Shown here: positions 15,911-24,255 of the stretch, one piece after another
Numbering within the stretch: the stretch's first letter is position 1
How the letters are laid out: the number at the start of each line of letters is the position of its first letter
Assembly (NCBI GenBank): GCA_018968815.1
Contig: JAGWZL010000003.1
Span: forward strand, 31,304-95,303
Direction of reading: 5' to 3'
DNA length: 64,000 nt
Source: Verrucomicrobiota bacterium
GTDB lineage: Bacteria > Chlamydiota > Chlamydiia > Chlamydiales > SM23-39
The notes under the pieces: generated by a model
The model's input: only the letters and a program-made list of their open reading frames with translations
Told to the model about the DNA's origin: nothing
The model's database searches: none
Translations under genes and position numbers: made by a program

Positions 15911-17386
15911 TTAGACTGCTCTAAAATGTGCAACTTGCCATCTTGAGCCTGCCATATACCCTATTTTGAGCCCCTTTTCAATAGCGATCCGGCTGCTGAA
16001 AATAAAGCGGACGACATCGCGGACCCAACCCAAAAGCACGGAGACAAAAGGGCCCACGAAAGAGCGGTACAATTCGCAAGTCAGGCCGCGATGGTCAAGA
16101 GCCTGGTCTCTGATGGCAGGCGTAATGCCGCTTTCCACTTCGAAATGGTCGGGCATTCTTCCCCAAACAGAGACATGCGGATCGTGATTGTGTCTGCCCC
16201 GCGGACGGTATCGCAGAAAATCGACTTGCACATTGGCGGGCGCCTGATAACCCACATGCACCTCGCCCAGATTCGATAAGAAATCGTTATTTGCGAGCCG
16301 GATCACGAGGCGCACATGCGGATTTCTTCGATTGAACTCTTCCGCTTCAGCAGCTGAGACCCCAGGACCGCAAAATAAATAGGCTTGTTGAATATGATCA
16401 GAATGCGCCAAACGATGCTGCACAACCGTGGAGCCCATACTATGGCCCACCTCAATGCGCGGCAATCCCAAGCGCTGCGCGATGATCGGTTCAAACACTT
16501 GCCCCGACTCATAGGCAGATCTGCCAATGTCCGCTTCACAATCTGTAATCATGGTGGAAAGAGCGTCTAGGTCGCTATTGCGCGGAGAAGTGCCTCGAAA
16601 TAAACGGATCGGCTCCAGAGTCGAATCAATGCCCGCAGGATGGAAAATATAGCTCACCATCCCCTGACCCGTTGCCAATTTGCCTGTGAGAACATACTGT
16701 TGCGCGCAGCCATCCGCCCGATTCGGCGCAAAGATCAGCATCCCCACATCCATTTCCCGCTTGATGACGCGGGCCGCCATGTTGTGCAGAAAATCGACGA
16801 ACGTACAATCGGGATGCTCCCTCGTGATCTGCTGCCGTTCCCGATCGGCTAAAAAAGGATCGAAATAAAAGCGGGACAACCACTGAGTCGGTCTCCCTGT
16901 AATTCGGTCGGTAATTTCAGCCACCTGCCACAGCGAGTCAAATTGGGAAGAGAGCTCTTTTTGCACAGCGCTTAAAGTCGCGCTGTCGAGCTCGGAGAAA
17001 TGGGTCTTCCCCGCAAAACGGGGGTCGTTTTGATTCGCCTGAATTTTTTCGTTGATATCGTCCACATAGATATTTTTTGAACCAATCACGATCTTCGCCA
17101 CGTCGCGAGATAAAAGAGGACTCCCTTTGCGCTCCATTTCAGCCCAATCGATCTCATAACGACAAGAAATTCTTTGCAGTCTTTCTGTACCCAGCGCCTC
17201 TGTCAAATATCTGCGAAAACACTGAAGGGTCCGCCGGTTCTCATCCGTATACGCCGCGGGCGCAAAAATCCACGCGACAATCCTTTGCAGCCAGTTCCAA
17301 AACCCCGTCGCAATTTCAAACTTATGCGGCAAAGCCTCATTAAAAATTAGCCTATCACTGAAGAATCTGCTTGTGTCGAGTTCCAT
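15911..17386 (-). CDS. Lipase-like / alpha-beta-hydrolase-like hypothetical protein
   Basis: 491 residues, not assignable to a named family. Residues ~313-318 read VGHSMGS, the nucleophile elbow (G-x-S-x-G) of alpha/beta hydrolases, preceded by a long polar helical region and followed by YLFCGPGVSAAEAEEFNRR, the kind of strand-turn that carries the acid in lipases. Hydrophobic patches near 27-45 (WNWLQRIVAWIFAP) and 440-460 (FVGPFVSVLLGWVRDVVRFI) could insert into membranes. It may be a membrane-active lipase or thioesterase; chlamydial effectors often have such layouts, but no secretion signal is visible. It is upstream of and on the same strand as leuS. Confidence 0.6.
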   Translation of the reverse strand: MELDTSRFFSDRLIFNEALPHKFEIATGFWNWLQRIVAWIFAPAAYTDENRRTLQCFRRYLTEALGTERLQRISCRYEIDWAEMERKGSPLLSRDVAKIVIGSKNIYVDDINEKIQANQNDPRFAGKTHFSELDSATLSAVQKELSSQFDSLWQVAEITDRITGRPTQWLSRFYFDPFLADRERQQITREHPDCTFVDFLHNMAARVIKREMDVGMLIFAPNRADGCAQQYVLTGKLATGQGMVSYIFHPAGIDSTLEPIRLFRGTSPRNSDLDALSTMITDCEADIGRSAYESGQVFEPIIAQRLGLPRIEVGHSMGSTVVQHRLAHSDHIQQAYLFCGPGVSAAEAEEFNRRNPHVRLVIRLANNDFLSNLGEVHVGYQAPANVQVDFLRYRPRGRHNHDPHVSVWGRMPDHFEVESGITPAIRDQALDHRGLTCELYRSFVGPFVSVLLGWVRDVVRFIFSSRIAIEKGLKIGYMAGSRWQVAHFRAV

Positions 17387-17552
17387 GAGGGATGCATGTT
17401 ACAACTTTTCCATAAAAACATTCAACCAATAATTTTTTTAAGAATTATATGAAATTACAAAAACATGTTAAAATTAAACAAAATCAAAAATGATGATATT
17501 ATCACAATTACAGAAACTAAAAAATGCATTACTCATGAGTATTCAGACAACC

Positions 17553-18176
17553 TCATTCCCTTGCCGCCAGGACAAGCACTGGTAGTCGCTCCAAAAGATA
17601 GCACCTCGTTCTGCCCCAGGGAAAACGGATCCAAAAACTCTTGAGAATTTGGAACCCTTCCAGAGGCTCTCCCGTCGTGATGACTTTGACCCCTTTCGGA
17701 ATGTTCAGCTCCGGCCATAGCCCGTACAGGTAGAGAACACAGTTTGGCGGGAGCGCGGCCTCCCTCAGATCGACGCATGTAAAGTGGACGCCCTGAACGC
17801 GAAACAGGGTTCTCAATAGATTGGCAATGAAGACAAAACTCGGCACCCATTCGATCCCAATGACGTGACACCCAATGAATTGTCTCAGCCAAAAACACCC
17901 CTTTCCCCTTCCTGCGCCCAGTTCGATCCAAGTATCGTTGGGTCCAATGCTGCATTCTTTCGCGATTTTCTCGTACGTTGTATAGGGCGTTTCTCCATAG
18001 GCATAGATGTTCTCTTCCCCCCTCTTCGCTAAAAACTTCCGGCATACTCGGTAAGGATTGACAAAAAGAGCGATCAGGCCAAAACTGATGTCGAGAAGAG
18101 CAAATCGCGGCTTTTTATAATACAGGCGGATGGCATCCAATCGATCCTTCCAAATCCGCCTTCTAAAAATTGACAT
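17553..18176 (-). CDS. SAM-dependent methyltransferase, membrane-associated
   Basis: 207 residues. After a hydrophobic stretch (ALLDISFGLIALFVN, about 28-42), a class I methyltransferase core begins: DTWIELGAGRGKGCFWL (glycine-rich SAM loop near 85), then IGIEWVPSFV (acidic strand 2), HFTCVDLREAALPPNCVLYL and a final GRTRCYLLER. The substrate is unknown. The ATG at 18176 is used; a TTG nine bases upstream is also in frame. The start lies 14 bases inside the 3' end of the upstream MBL hydrolase gene, so the two are probably one transcript. The 166 bases after its stop are AT-rich and hold no gene. Confidence 0.7.
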   Translation of the reverse strand: MSIFRRRIWKDRLDAIRLYYKKPRFALLDISFGLIALFVNPYRVCRKFLAKRGEENIYAYGETPYTTYEKIAKECSIGPNDTWIELGAGRGKGCFWLRQFIGCHVIGIEWVPSFVFIANLLRTLFRVQGVHFTCVDLREAALPPNCVLYLYGLWPELNIPKGVKVITTGEPLEGFQILKSFWIRFPWGRTRCYLLERLPVLVLAARE

Positions 18177-19107
18177 ACGTCCCAATTTCTACGGGGAGAA
18201 ACGTCTCAAAGGGAAGCTTCTTCTCCCGCATGGCAAGATAGAGATCATAGGGAGGCCGATCATCCGGTTCGTCTGAGAGTCGAAAGGTGTTCCAATGCAT
18301 CCCTAAACTCAAGTTCGAATGAACATCTTGATGAATCTGAACCGCTTCACGAGGAGAGACATGCACCGGCTGCATAAACTTCTTCGGCACATACGTCCCT
18401 ATCGGAATCAGACTTAAATCAAAGGATCTAAACCTTTGCCCAATTTCTTTAAAATCTTTCTCATTATAGCCAGTATCCCCCGTAAAATACAACTGCTTGT
18501 GCGCCGCTTGAATCACATACCCATTCCAGTGCGTCCGGTTCTGATCCCAAAGCGTGCGCCCAGAAAAATGTTGCGCCGGCACAGCAGTCAGGGTGCATTG
18601 GGGAGTGCCAAACTCTTTCCACCAAGACAGTTCTACGACATTCGCAATCCCTCTCTTAGTAAACCAAGGAGATAACCCCTCCGGAACAATCCATTGAATC
18701 TGCGGATGAAAACGGTGGAGAATCGCTACCGTCTTCGCATCCAGATGGTCGTAATGATTGTGGCTGATCAGCACAAAATCAATCGGCGGCAAGTCAGATA
18801 ACGCAATCGCAGGTTCCGTAATCCGCTTCAGCGACCTCAATGGAATCGGCGAACAATAACTGTCCCACACCGGATCGGTCAATATCGCTAACCCACCCAC
18901 CTCAATCAAGTAGGTGCTGTGCCCAATCCAAACAGCCTTCGGCTCCTCCTGATTCAAGAGTTTAGGACTCGCCGGATAACAAAAACTCGCAGGAGGCGGT
19001 AATTTTGGATGCGGATCATCGTAACACCCTGTTTTCCAAAGGACTACATCTAAGATATTGCGACGCAAATGTTCAATATGCGCATTTTTAAAACGTATTC
19101 GTCTCAT
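18163..19107 (-). CDS. MBL-fold metal-dependent hydrolase (NAPE-PLD/UlaG-like)
   Basis: 314 residues. The metallo-beta-lactamase motif HNHYDHLD (His116, His118, Asp120, His121) follows IGHSTYLIEVGGLAILTDPV, and later TGDTGY supplies the bridging aspartate and GMHWNTFRL the last histidine. The order and the sequence WIGHSTYLI...LTDPVWDSYCSP match the N-acyl-phosphatidylethanolamine phospholipase D-like group, which cleaves phosphodiesters of phospholipids, but bacterial members often have unknown substrates. No signal peptide is seen. It overlaps the downstream methyltransferase gene. Confidence 0.8.
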   Translation of the reverse strand: MRRIRFKNAHIEHLRRNILDVVLWKTGCYDDPHPKLPPPASFCYPASPKLLNQEEPKAVWIGHSTYLIEVGGLAILTDPVWDSYCSPIPLRSLKRITEPAIALSDLPPIDFVLISHNHYDHLDAKTVAILHRFHPQIQWIVPEGLSPWFTKRGIANVVELSWWKEFGTPQCTLTAVPAQHFSGRTLWDQNRTHWNGYVIQAAHKQLYFTGDTGYNEKDFKEIGQRFRSFDLSLIPIGTYVPKKFMQPVHVSPREAVQIHQDVHSNLSLGMHWNTFRLSDEPDDRPPYDLYLAMREKKLPFETFLPVEIGTYVNF

Positions 19108-19183
19108 AAGTGCAAAATAAAGATTTTCGCATTATCGACAAGAAAGAATATGATTTCCCTGATTTTCAGTCACTTAGATTTTT

Positions 19184-20668
19184 ATGATGAGATTTGATAT
19201 AGTGAAGTTCAATCCCATTGTAAAGTTTATGCATAATCCTTTGACCAAACATCCCGAGGGAAGTATTCGGGAGCTGTGGAAAATCTCTTTGCCTTTGATG
19301 ATTTCCTCGCTCGCTTCTCTTTTTATGATTTTTACCGACCGCATTTTCCTCGCTCATTATTCGATCGAGGCGTTGAACGCGTCTGTCACGTCGGGCACAT
19401 TTGCTTGGGCGCTGATGGCGGGTGTGGGGATGATCACCTGTATGTCGGAAGTCTTTGTCGCGCAATATAATGGAGCCAGACACTTTAAAAGGCTGGGGGT
19501 TCCTGTCTGGCAAATGGTTTGGTTTGCCCTCTTTTCGGTTCTCTTTTTCTTTCCGCTGGCCATTTGGGGCGCCCCTTTGATTTTTGGAGCTGACCGGTAT
19601 GCCGATTTAGAAATCAGCTACTTTCGCCTGCTCATGCTCTTTTCCCCTGCCTATGCGCTGCTCATGGCTTTTTCTGGATTTTTCATTGGACGGGGGCAGA
19701 CGAAGGTGCTGATCTGGCTTGCGATTTTAGCCAATTTAATCAACATCATTTTAGACTGGATTCTGATCTTTGGCATTCCTGGCGTTGTCCCTGAAATGGG
19801 AATTAAAGGGGCTGCGATTGCTACCTGCTTTGGGTATCTCTTTGAATCGGCTGTTTTGGGGTATCTTTTCTTAAAGAAAGAAAATCGGGAGCAGTTTGGC
19901 GCGAGCGCCTGGAGATTCAACCGCAAAGAGATGAAAAAATGTTTGCGCGTCGGTTTTCCTCAAGGCATTTTTTATGCGCTGGAGGTGTTTGGATGGGCTG
20001 TGTTCTATTGGATGATGACCGACCTCGGCGAAAAACACATCACGATTTCTAGCATTTGCCAATCGTTCACCATCCTGCTCTCCTTCTTTGCGGATGGGTT
20101 AAGCCGCGGTTCTTCTGCAGTGGCTGGCAATCTGATTGGGTCGAAACGGTACGACCTCATTCCCAAAGTGCTCAAATCGGGATTCATTTTGGTCACCCTC
20201 TTTTCGGTTGCGATTTCTGTGATTTTCGTCTTTGATCCAATCGATACAGTGAGAGTGCTTTTCATTCATGAACTGGATCCTGCCTTTCAATCTTCCGCTA
20301 GAATCTGCATGGTCCTCGCATTTGCTTATATCTTCTTTGAAGGGCTCCGATGGCTGTTTTCCGGCCTGCTCATTGCGGCAGGAGACACCTTGTTCTTGCT
20401 TTTGGCCGGCGCCCTGTCGGTTTGGGTCTTTTTGCTCGCGCCCATTTATTGGATTGTGGTGAAGCAAAACATGGCCGTGGAATATGCATGGGGGCTCACG
20501 GTCATCTATGCAGCGACTTTTTTTGCTGTCTATTGGCTCCGTTTCAAGTCGGGCTCCTGGCAAAAAATCGATCTCATTGCGCAGGAAGAGGAACGTAGCA
20601 AAGAAGGTAAGCTGATTGAAGCTGATCATTCCAAAGGGCCTGATGTTCTGGAGTCTCCACAAGAGTGA
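19184..20668 (+). CDS. MATE family multidrug/sodium efflux transporter
   Basis: 494 residues with about 12 membrane helices. The N-terminal PEGSIRELWKISLPLMISSLA, IFTDRIFLAHYS, and the duplicated half (MKKCLRVGFPQGIFYALEVFGWAVF) are those of NorM-type MATE transporters, which export cationic drugs or metabolites in exchange for Na+ or H+. An alternative start at 19229 (MHNPLTKHPEGS) fits the family N-terminus better than the first ATG; neither has a strong ribosome site. The C-terminal tail is polar. The last 95 bases overlap, antisense, the 3' end of the USP-like gene. Confidence 0.88.
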   Translation: MMRFDIVKFNPIVKFMHNPLTKHPEGSIRELWKISLPLMISSLASLFMIFTDRIFLAHYSIEALNASVTSGTFAWALMAGVGMITCMSEVFVAQYNGARHFKRLGVPVWQMVWFALFSVLFFFPLAIWGAPLIFGADRYADLEISYFRLLMLFSPAYALLMAFSGFFIGRGQTKVLIWLAILANLINIILDWILIFGIPGVVPEMGIKGAAIATCFGYLFESAVLGYLFLKKENREQFGASAWRFNRKEMKKCLRVGFPQGIFYALEVFGWAVFYWMMTDLGEKHITISSICQSFTILLSFFADGLSRGSSAVAGNLIGSKRYDLIPKVLKSGFILVTLFSVAISVIFVFDPIDTVRVLFIHELDPAFQSSARICMVLAFAYIFFEGLRWLFSGLLIAAGDTLFLLLAGALSVWVFLLAPIYWIVVKQNMAVEYAWGLTVIYAATFFAVYWLRFKSGSWQKIDLIAQEEERSKEGKLIEADHSKGPDVLESPQE

Positions 20669-22046
20669 CCAGAGAATCGTTTTGCAAAAACTTCCTCCCC
20701 TGGCGCACCTCTCCTGAAACATAGTGGCCTCTCTCATAGGGTCCCAGATGAGTCACAAAGCTCGCCAGGCGATATCGACAGACCCTCCTATCTTGAAGAG
20801 TCAGAGAGATCTCATCCGGGCACTCGATTTTTGTGTCCAGTTTGACGCCGCCGCCTGGAGAAGCAAAGCACGAAAAGAGAGGGCAGCAGCTGGGCTTTGG
20901 CTGTTCAAATGCGAATCGTTTCAATTGGAAGCGCAGAGCGCAAGGGGGCTCGACAAAACGGGTCTCCACTCGATCCACCGGATAATTGTGATCGACTCCA
21001 TCGACTCCGCGGTATCGATGCGATTCTGATTCAGGGTCATCGAAAAATCGCTGCATCAAGGCTGTCAAAGGAGTTCCGTTCACAATATTTCGGTTCAAAG
21101 GCAAATGGAGAAGAGCCGATCTTTCTTGGAAGGGCAACCTCCTCTCAAGCATCTCTGGCAGCCCTTGCAGATTGAAGCGATACGTTCTTTCGGTGTGCAC
21201 TTTGAGTTCATCGGGCGCAAAAGCCAGAATGGCATCGCAAATCTCTCCGGCATCTGTCTCTTCCCCATTGTTGGGCGAAATCGCTGCAGTGATCGCGCTC
21301 ATAGAGGCGCGTAAAGTTTCCGATTTTCCAGGTGACAAAGCCCTTCTCGCGGCAACCGCCTCATCGTTTTGTTGATAAAATTGCGGAAGGACAAATTGGA
21401 AGAATCGGAATGCGTTCGCAATCGGACGAACAGCTGCCTCGAGAGTGGCAGGACACTGATACTGTCTGATGAATCGATCGAACAACTCAGGCATCGACGA
21501 CCCAGGCGGTTGAGCGGCCACATATTCTTGAAACGCCTGAATCGCCTCAGCGGGCATCTGACGCTCGGTCAAATATTGGATCAATCCGGGAAGATCGATG
21601 GCGTCCGGAACCGCTTTTTGACGCATCCATGCTGCAATGAGCGGATCGCTATCTAAAAAGTGGGCCGTCGCATTGAACGCGCAATTTCGTTCCAGTCGGG
21701 CATAGCCGACAGGAGAGCCGTCCGGATAGGTCGCTGGATGCAGGGTGTTTGCGTTGAGGGGTCTGACAGCGCTTCCCGCATACGCGCCCGACGCCAACAT
21801 GCGGAAACGGGGAAAGAAGAATCCCGCCAAAACAATCGATCCGATGGCAACCGCCGGTAAGGCAAGCCAATGCCAAGAGATGGGCAGAATGGCCGCTGCA
21901 ATGAACACTTGCGCAAACACATAGAGGGCGCGAATGGCGATTTGAGCGATGCCTTCCGCAAGATCATACAGGATTGTGCAGCAACTCGCTGAAGCCTGCT
22001 GAACAGGGGCTGCTGGAGAGCTGACAGAAGGAGTGATTGTGCTCAT
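20574..22046 (-). CDS. Putative ubiquitin-specific protease (USP/C19-type deubiquitinase) with N-terminal membrane segments
   Basis: 490 residues. After a Ser/Ala-rich start there are two membrane helices (about 31-58 and 60-78). The rest has the boxes of eukaryotic ubiquitin-specific proteases in order: a Cys box GYARLERNCAFNATAHFL (Cys122), the LRFQLKRFAF box (~371-380), and the His box ending FVTHLGPYERGHYVSGE (His441) and FLQNDSLVTLVE (Asp457), then AYLLCYVPL. Catalytic Cys, His and Asp are all present. Such an enzyme would remove host ubiquitin if delivered to the host cytosol or the inclusion membrane; delivery is not proven by sequence. Well-known chlamydial deubiquitinases ChlaDub1/2 are a different (Ulp-like) fold. 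The family call is by motif reading. Confidence 0.7.
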   Translation of the reverse strand: MSTITPSVSSPAAPVQQASASCCTILYDLAEGIAQIAIRALYVFAQVFIAAAILPISWHWLALPAVAIGSIVLAGFFFPRFRMLASGAYAGSAVRPLNANTLHPATYPDGSPVGYARLERNCAFNATAHFLDSDPLIAAWMRQKAVPDAIDLPGLIQYLTERQMPAEAIQAFQEYVAAQPPGSSMPELFDRFIRQYQCPATLEAAVRPIANAFRFFQFVLPQFYQQNDEAVAARRALSPGKSETLRASMSAITAAISPNNGEETDAGEICDAILAFAPDELKVHTERTYRFNLQGLPEMLERRLPFQERSALLHLPLNRNIVNGTPLTALMQRFFDDPESESHRYRGVDGVDHNYPVDRVETRFVEPPCALRFQLKRFAFEQPKPSCCPLFSCFASPGGGVKLDTKIECPDEISLTLQDRRVCRYRLASFVTHLGPYERGHYVSGEVRQGRKFLQNDSLVTLVETPEHQALWNDQLQSAYLLCYVPLPAQ

Positions 22047-22049
22047 GGC

Positions 22050-23456
22050 CTACATCAAACTGATGGGAACGGAATCTGTCAATGCAGGGTCGCCGAAAAA
22101 TTGAATCGGTCCCGGCATTTGATAGAGATCTTCAAGTTCCCATGACTTTCTTTGCGAAGAGAATTTTAAATAAGCGCTCCCTTTTAAGTCTACCAGTGTT
22201 TTTCGAATCACCGGTTTCTCTTTTCCGAGGCGCCATTCTAGATGCATTAATTGAACGATAGGGATCATTTTAAACTGCCATTTTTGGGGAGATTCTTTCA
22301 GGTGTTGAATCGAGCAGATGACTCCCGTGAGCGATTCTCTCACGGCGAAAAAGGCCAATTTCCCCAAAGCGTAGCAGTAATTGGCGTCGAAATTGGTGGG
22401 TAGGCAAGATCTTCCTTCGTAGCCTAAAAAATGGTCGAGCGCGTTCCATTTGCGCCCCCCCAACTCTTTTTTGACCAGGTCGATGATCAGTTTTTCTGTT
22501 TGGATTTTAGACACTTCGATATTTCCATGAGGATCTTTTTCATGAGGAAGGTCTGTCAATTCGGGGACGAATTCGATGAGCCCCTCGGGGATCAACACAA
22601 CGCCATAGTTTTTGCCGAGTTCGGCTCTACGGGTGATTAACTCTGCGATCTGACGGACGATCTCTTTCAGGGGCCTTCTCTCTTCCCCGATGAGCGTCAA
22701 ATTGGGCTGCGTTTGCAGGGCGCATTCGAGGGCGATATGCGAGGCCGATCTGCCCATCAATTTGATGAAGTGGTAGTACTTTTTAGCGGAGAGCGCATCG
22801 CGCGCGATGTTGCCGATGATTTCCGAATACGTTTTGCAGGCGCTATCAAAGCCGAAGGAGATTTCGATGTCGCTGCTGCGCAAATCGCCGTCAATGGTTT
22901 TGGGGACTCCAACCACGACGGTTTTGCAGCCATGCTGCAAGAAATACTCGGCGAGAAGGGCGGCATTGGTATTGGAATCGTCGCCGCCGATGATGACGAG
23001 TCCATCGAGACGGTGCGCCGTACACGCTTTGAGGCTTGCTGCGAGCTGCTCTTGCGTTTCAATCTTGGTCCTGCCTGAGCCGAGCAGATCAAACCCCCCT
23101 TGATTGCGATAGGCATCGATTTGGAGGAGCGCTTTGGTTTGATTATCGATGATGCCTTGCGGGCCGCCTAAAAAACCGATGAGCTGAGCGCCCGAATCAA
23201 ACAGGCCTGCAATGACATTGTGGCCTCCTGCAGCCTGCCCTCCAGAAAACACAACCCCGATGGTCACTTTGCGGGCCGCCCCCCTCCCCTTGCGCAGCCG
23301 ATAGACAGGGGTCTCGAAAGTGTGGGGGAATAGCGGTCTTAAATTCTCGGGCGCTTGGCTCCCCCCTACCGTTTCAAAACAGACGTCCTCACTCAGCCAT
23401 ACAGGGACTTGGGGCTTGTATTGCATCCGTTGTTTCTGAAGAAGACTGCCTGCCAT
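22050..23456 (-). CDS. pfp: Pyrophosphate-type 6-phosphofructokinase
   Basis: 468 residues. It phosphorylates fructose 6-phosphate in glycolysis; the active-site sequence GGDDSNTNAA (157-166) has Asp where ATP-dependent enzymes have Gly, and is followed by GVPKTIDGDL (184-192) and KLMGRSASHIALEC, the PPi-dependent pattern. An FLGYEGRSCLPTNFDANYCYALG segment matches the long (plant PFP/chlamydial) branch. It is somewhat shorter than the ~550 residues of that branch, the C-terminal part being the reduced portion. Chlamydia carries its PFK genes close to waaA/leuS, which agrees with this neighbourhood. It lies 3 bases upstream of the USP-like gene on the same strand. Confidence 0.88.
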   Translation of the reverse strand: MAGSLLQKQRMQYKPQVPVWLSEDVCFETVGGSQAPENLRPLFPHTFETPVYRLRKGRGAARKVTIGVVFSGGQAAGGHNVIAGLFDSGAQLIGFLGGPQGIIDNQTKALLQIDAYRNQGGFDLLGSGRTKIETQEQLAASLKACTAHRLDGLVIIGGDDSNTNAALLAEYFLQHGCKTVVVGVPKTIDGDLRSSDIEISFGFDSACKTYSEIIGNIARDALSAKKYYHFIKLMGRSASHIALECALQTQPNLTLIGEERRPLKEIVRQIAELITRRAELGKNYGVVLIPEGLIEFVPELTDLPHEKDPHGNIEVSKIQTEKLIIDLVKKELGGRKWNALDHFLGYEGRSCLPTNFDANYCYALGKLAFFAVRESLTGVICSIQHLKESPQKWQFKMIPIVQLMHLEWRLGKEKPVIRKTLVDLKGSAYLKFSSQRKSWELEDLYQMPGPIQFFGDPALTDSVPISLM

Positions 23457-23562
23457 ACGATCTCTACCGATATCCCTTTATACATGGATTGTATATTTTA
23501 GAAATATACCGAAAATCGTTGGGATGTAGACAAACATCATAGTAATAATTTTTTTACAACAT

Positions 23563-23578
23563 TTTATTTTACTATAAT
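23563..23578 (+). promoter_or_regulatory. Putative promoter -10 region of the unknown gene at 23634
   Basis: TTTATTTTACTATAAT, identical in 15 of 16 bases to 8925-8940, ends 55 bases before the ATG at 23634. The surrounding 177-base spacer between divergent genes is strongly AT-rich. No convincing -35 element at 16-18 bases is seen. Confidence 0.45.
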
Positions 23579-23633
23579 TACAAATTATTATAAAATTGTT
23601 GCATATTTTATTAAAAATAAAAAGAGGATCAAA

Positions 23634-24176
23634 ATGAGCGCAGTCGGCAACATAGGGCCATCGGACGTCACAGGTGACACGGCAATGAGAAATCCCGGAC
23701 CTCAACCACAGCAGGACAGGACTAGCCTGGTGCATCGTATAGTCATCGGGAGCGCCGCCTCGCTTATAACCGTGGCCGCTTTGGGATGCATCGGCCTAGG
23801 TCTGTGTGCGATCAATTATTTAAAAAACGAGGATTCCCAGGAAACATGCAACCAGAATTATGCAAATCATGGATACGGTGGTCAACTCGGTGTCTGCAAG
23901 ATTACGAAAGAGTGTGTAAACCAGTGGCAACAAAACGATCTGGATTTCGGGTTAGCAATGGCCTATGCGGTGGTTACTAACGCAACAATCACAACAGCAG
24001 CTTCTGTATTCGCGTTGAGCAATAGCGTACGGCCCAATAGCGTATGGCCTGCTCAGAGCAATTGGCAATTATGGAAGCGCATGGTGGGATTAGGCATAAC
24101 AACAACTGCACTAGCATGGGCGGCAATGCCTCTAGTCGCAAACATCTATTTGATGACAGCTATGCAAGGTAGATAG
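23634..24176 (+). CDS. Hypothetical membrane protein
   Basis: 180 residues, not recognised. The first 30 residues are polar and proline-rich; then there are hydrophobic segments at about 38-60 ([20 protein letters not shown]), about 107-125 and about 150-172. Cysteines ([17 protein letters not shown]) sit between the first two segments, which would face outside and could form disulfides. The start has GAGG six bases before the ATG. The gene is followed by a hairpin terminator and preceded by a promoter motif shared with the unknown gene at 8962. A bilobed hydrophobic layout is common to chlamydial inclusion-membrane proteins, but this is only a loose resemblance. Confidence 0.6.
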   Translation: MSAVGNIGPSDVTGDTAMRNPGPQPQQDRTSLVHRIVIGSAASLITVAALGCIGLGLCAINYLKNEDSQETCNQNYANHGYGGQLGVCKITKECVNQWQQNDLDFGLAMAYAVVTNATITTAASVFALSNSVRPNSVWPAQSNWQLWKRMVGLGITTTALAWAAMPLVANIYLMTAMQGR

Positions 24177-24177
24177 A

Positions 24178-24212
24178 AACTGGCTTGCCCCCAAGCCAGT
24201 TGTTGCCCCTTT
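24178..24212 (+). terminator. Rho-independent-type terminator
   Basis: Stem AACTGGCTTG / CAAGCCAGTT (24178-24187 and 24192-24201) with a CCCC loop, followed after a short spacer by TTTT at 24209. It separates the unknown gene at 23634 from pyrG. The run of T is short and displaced by 7 bases, so efficiency is uncertain. Confidence 0.6.
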
Positions 24213-24255
24213 TAAGACACTAGGCAAGAAAAATGATTTGAGCTATACTGCCAGC

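Noticed and set aside
22757-23116. Frames antisense to pfp
   Set aside because: Shadow frames of a strongly supported enzyme with complete motifs.
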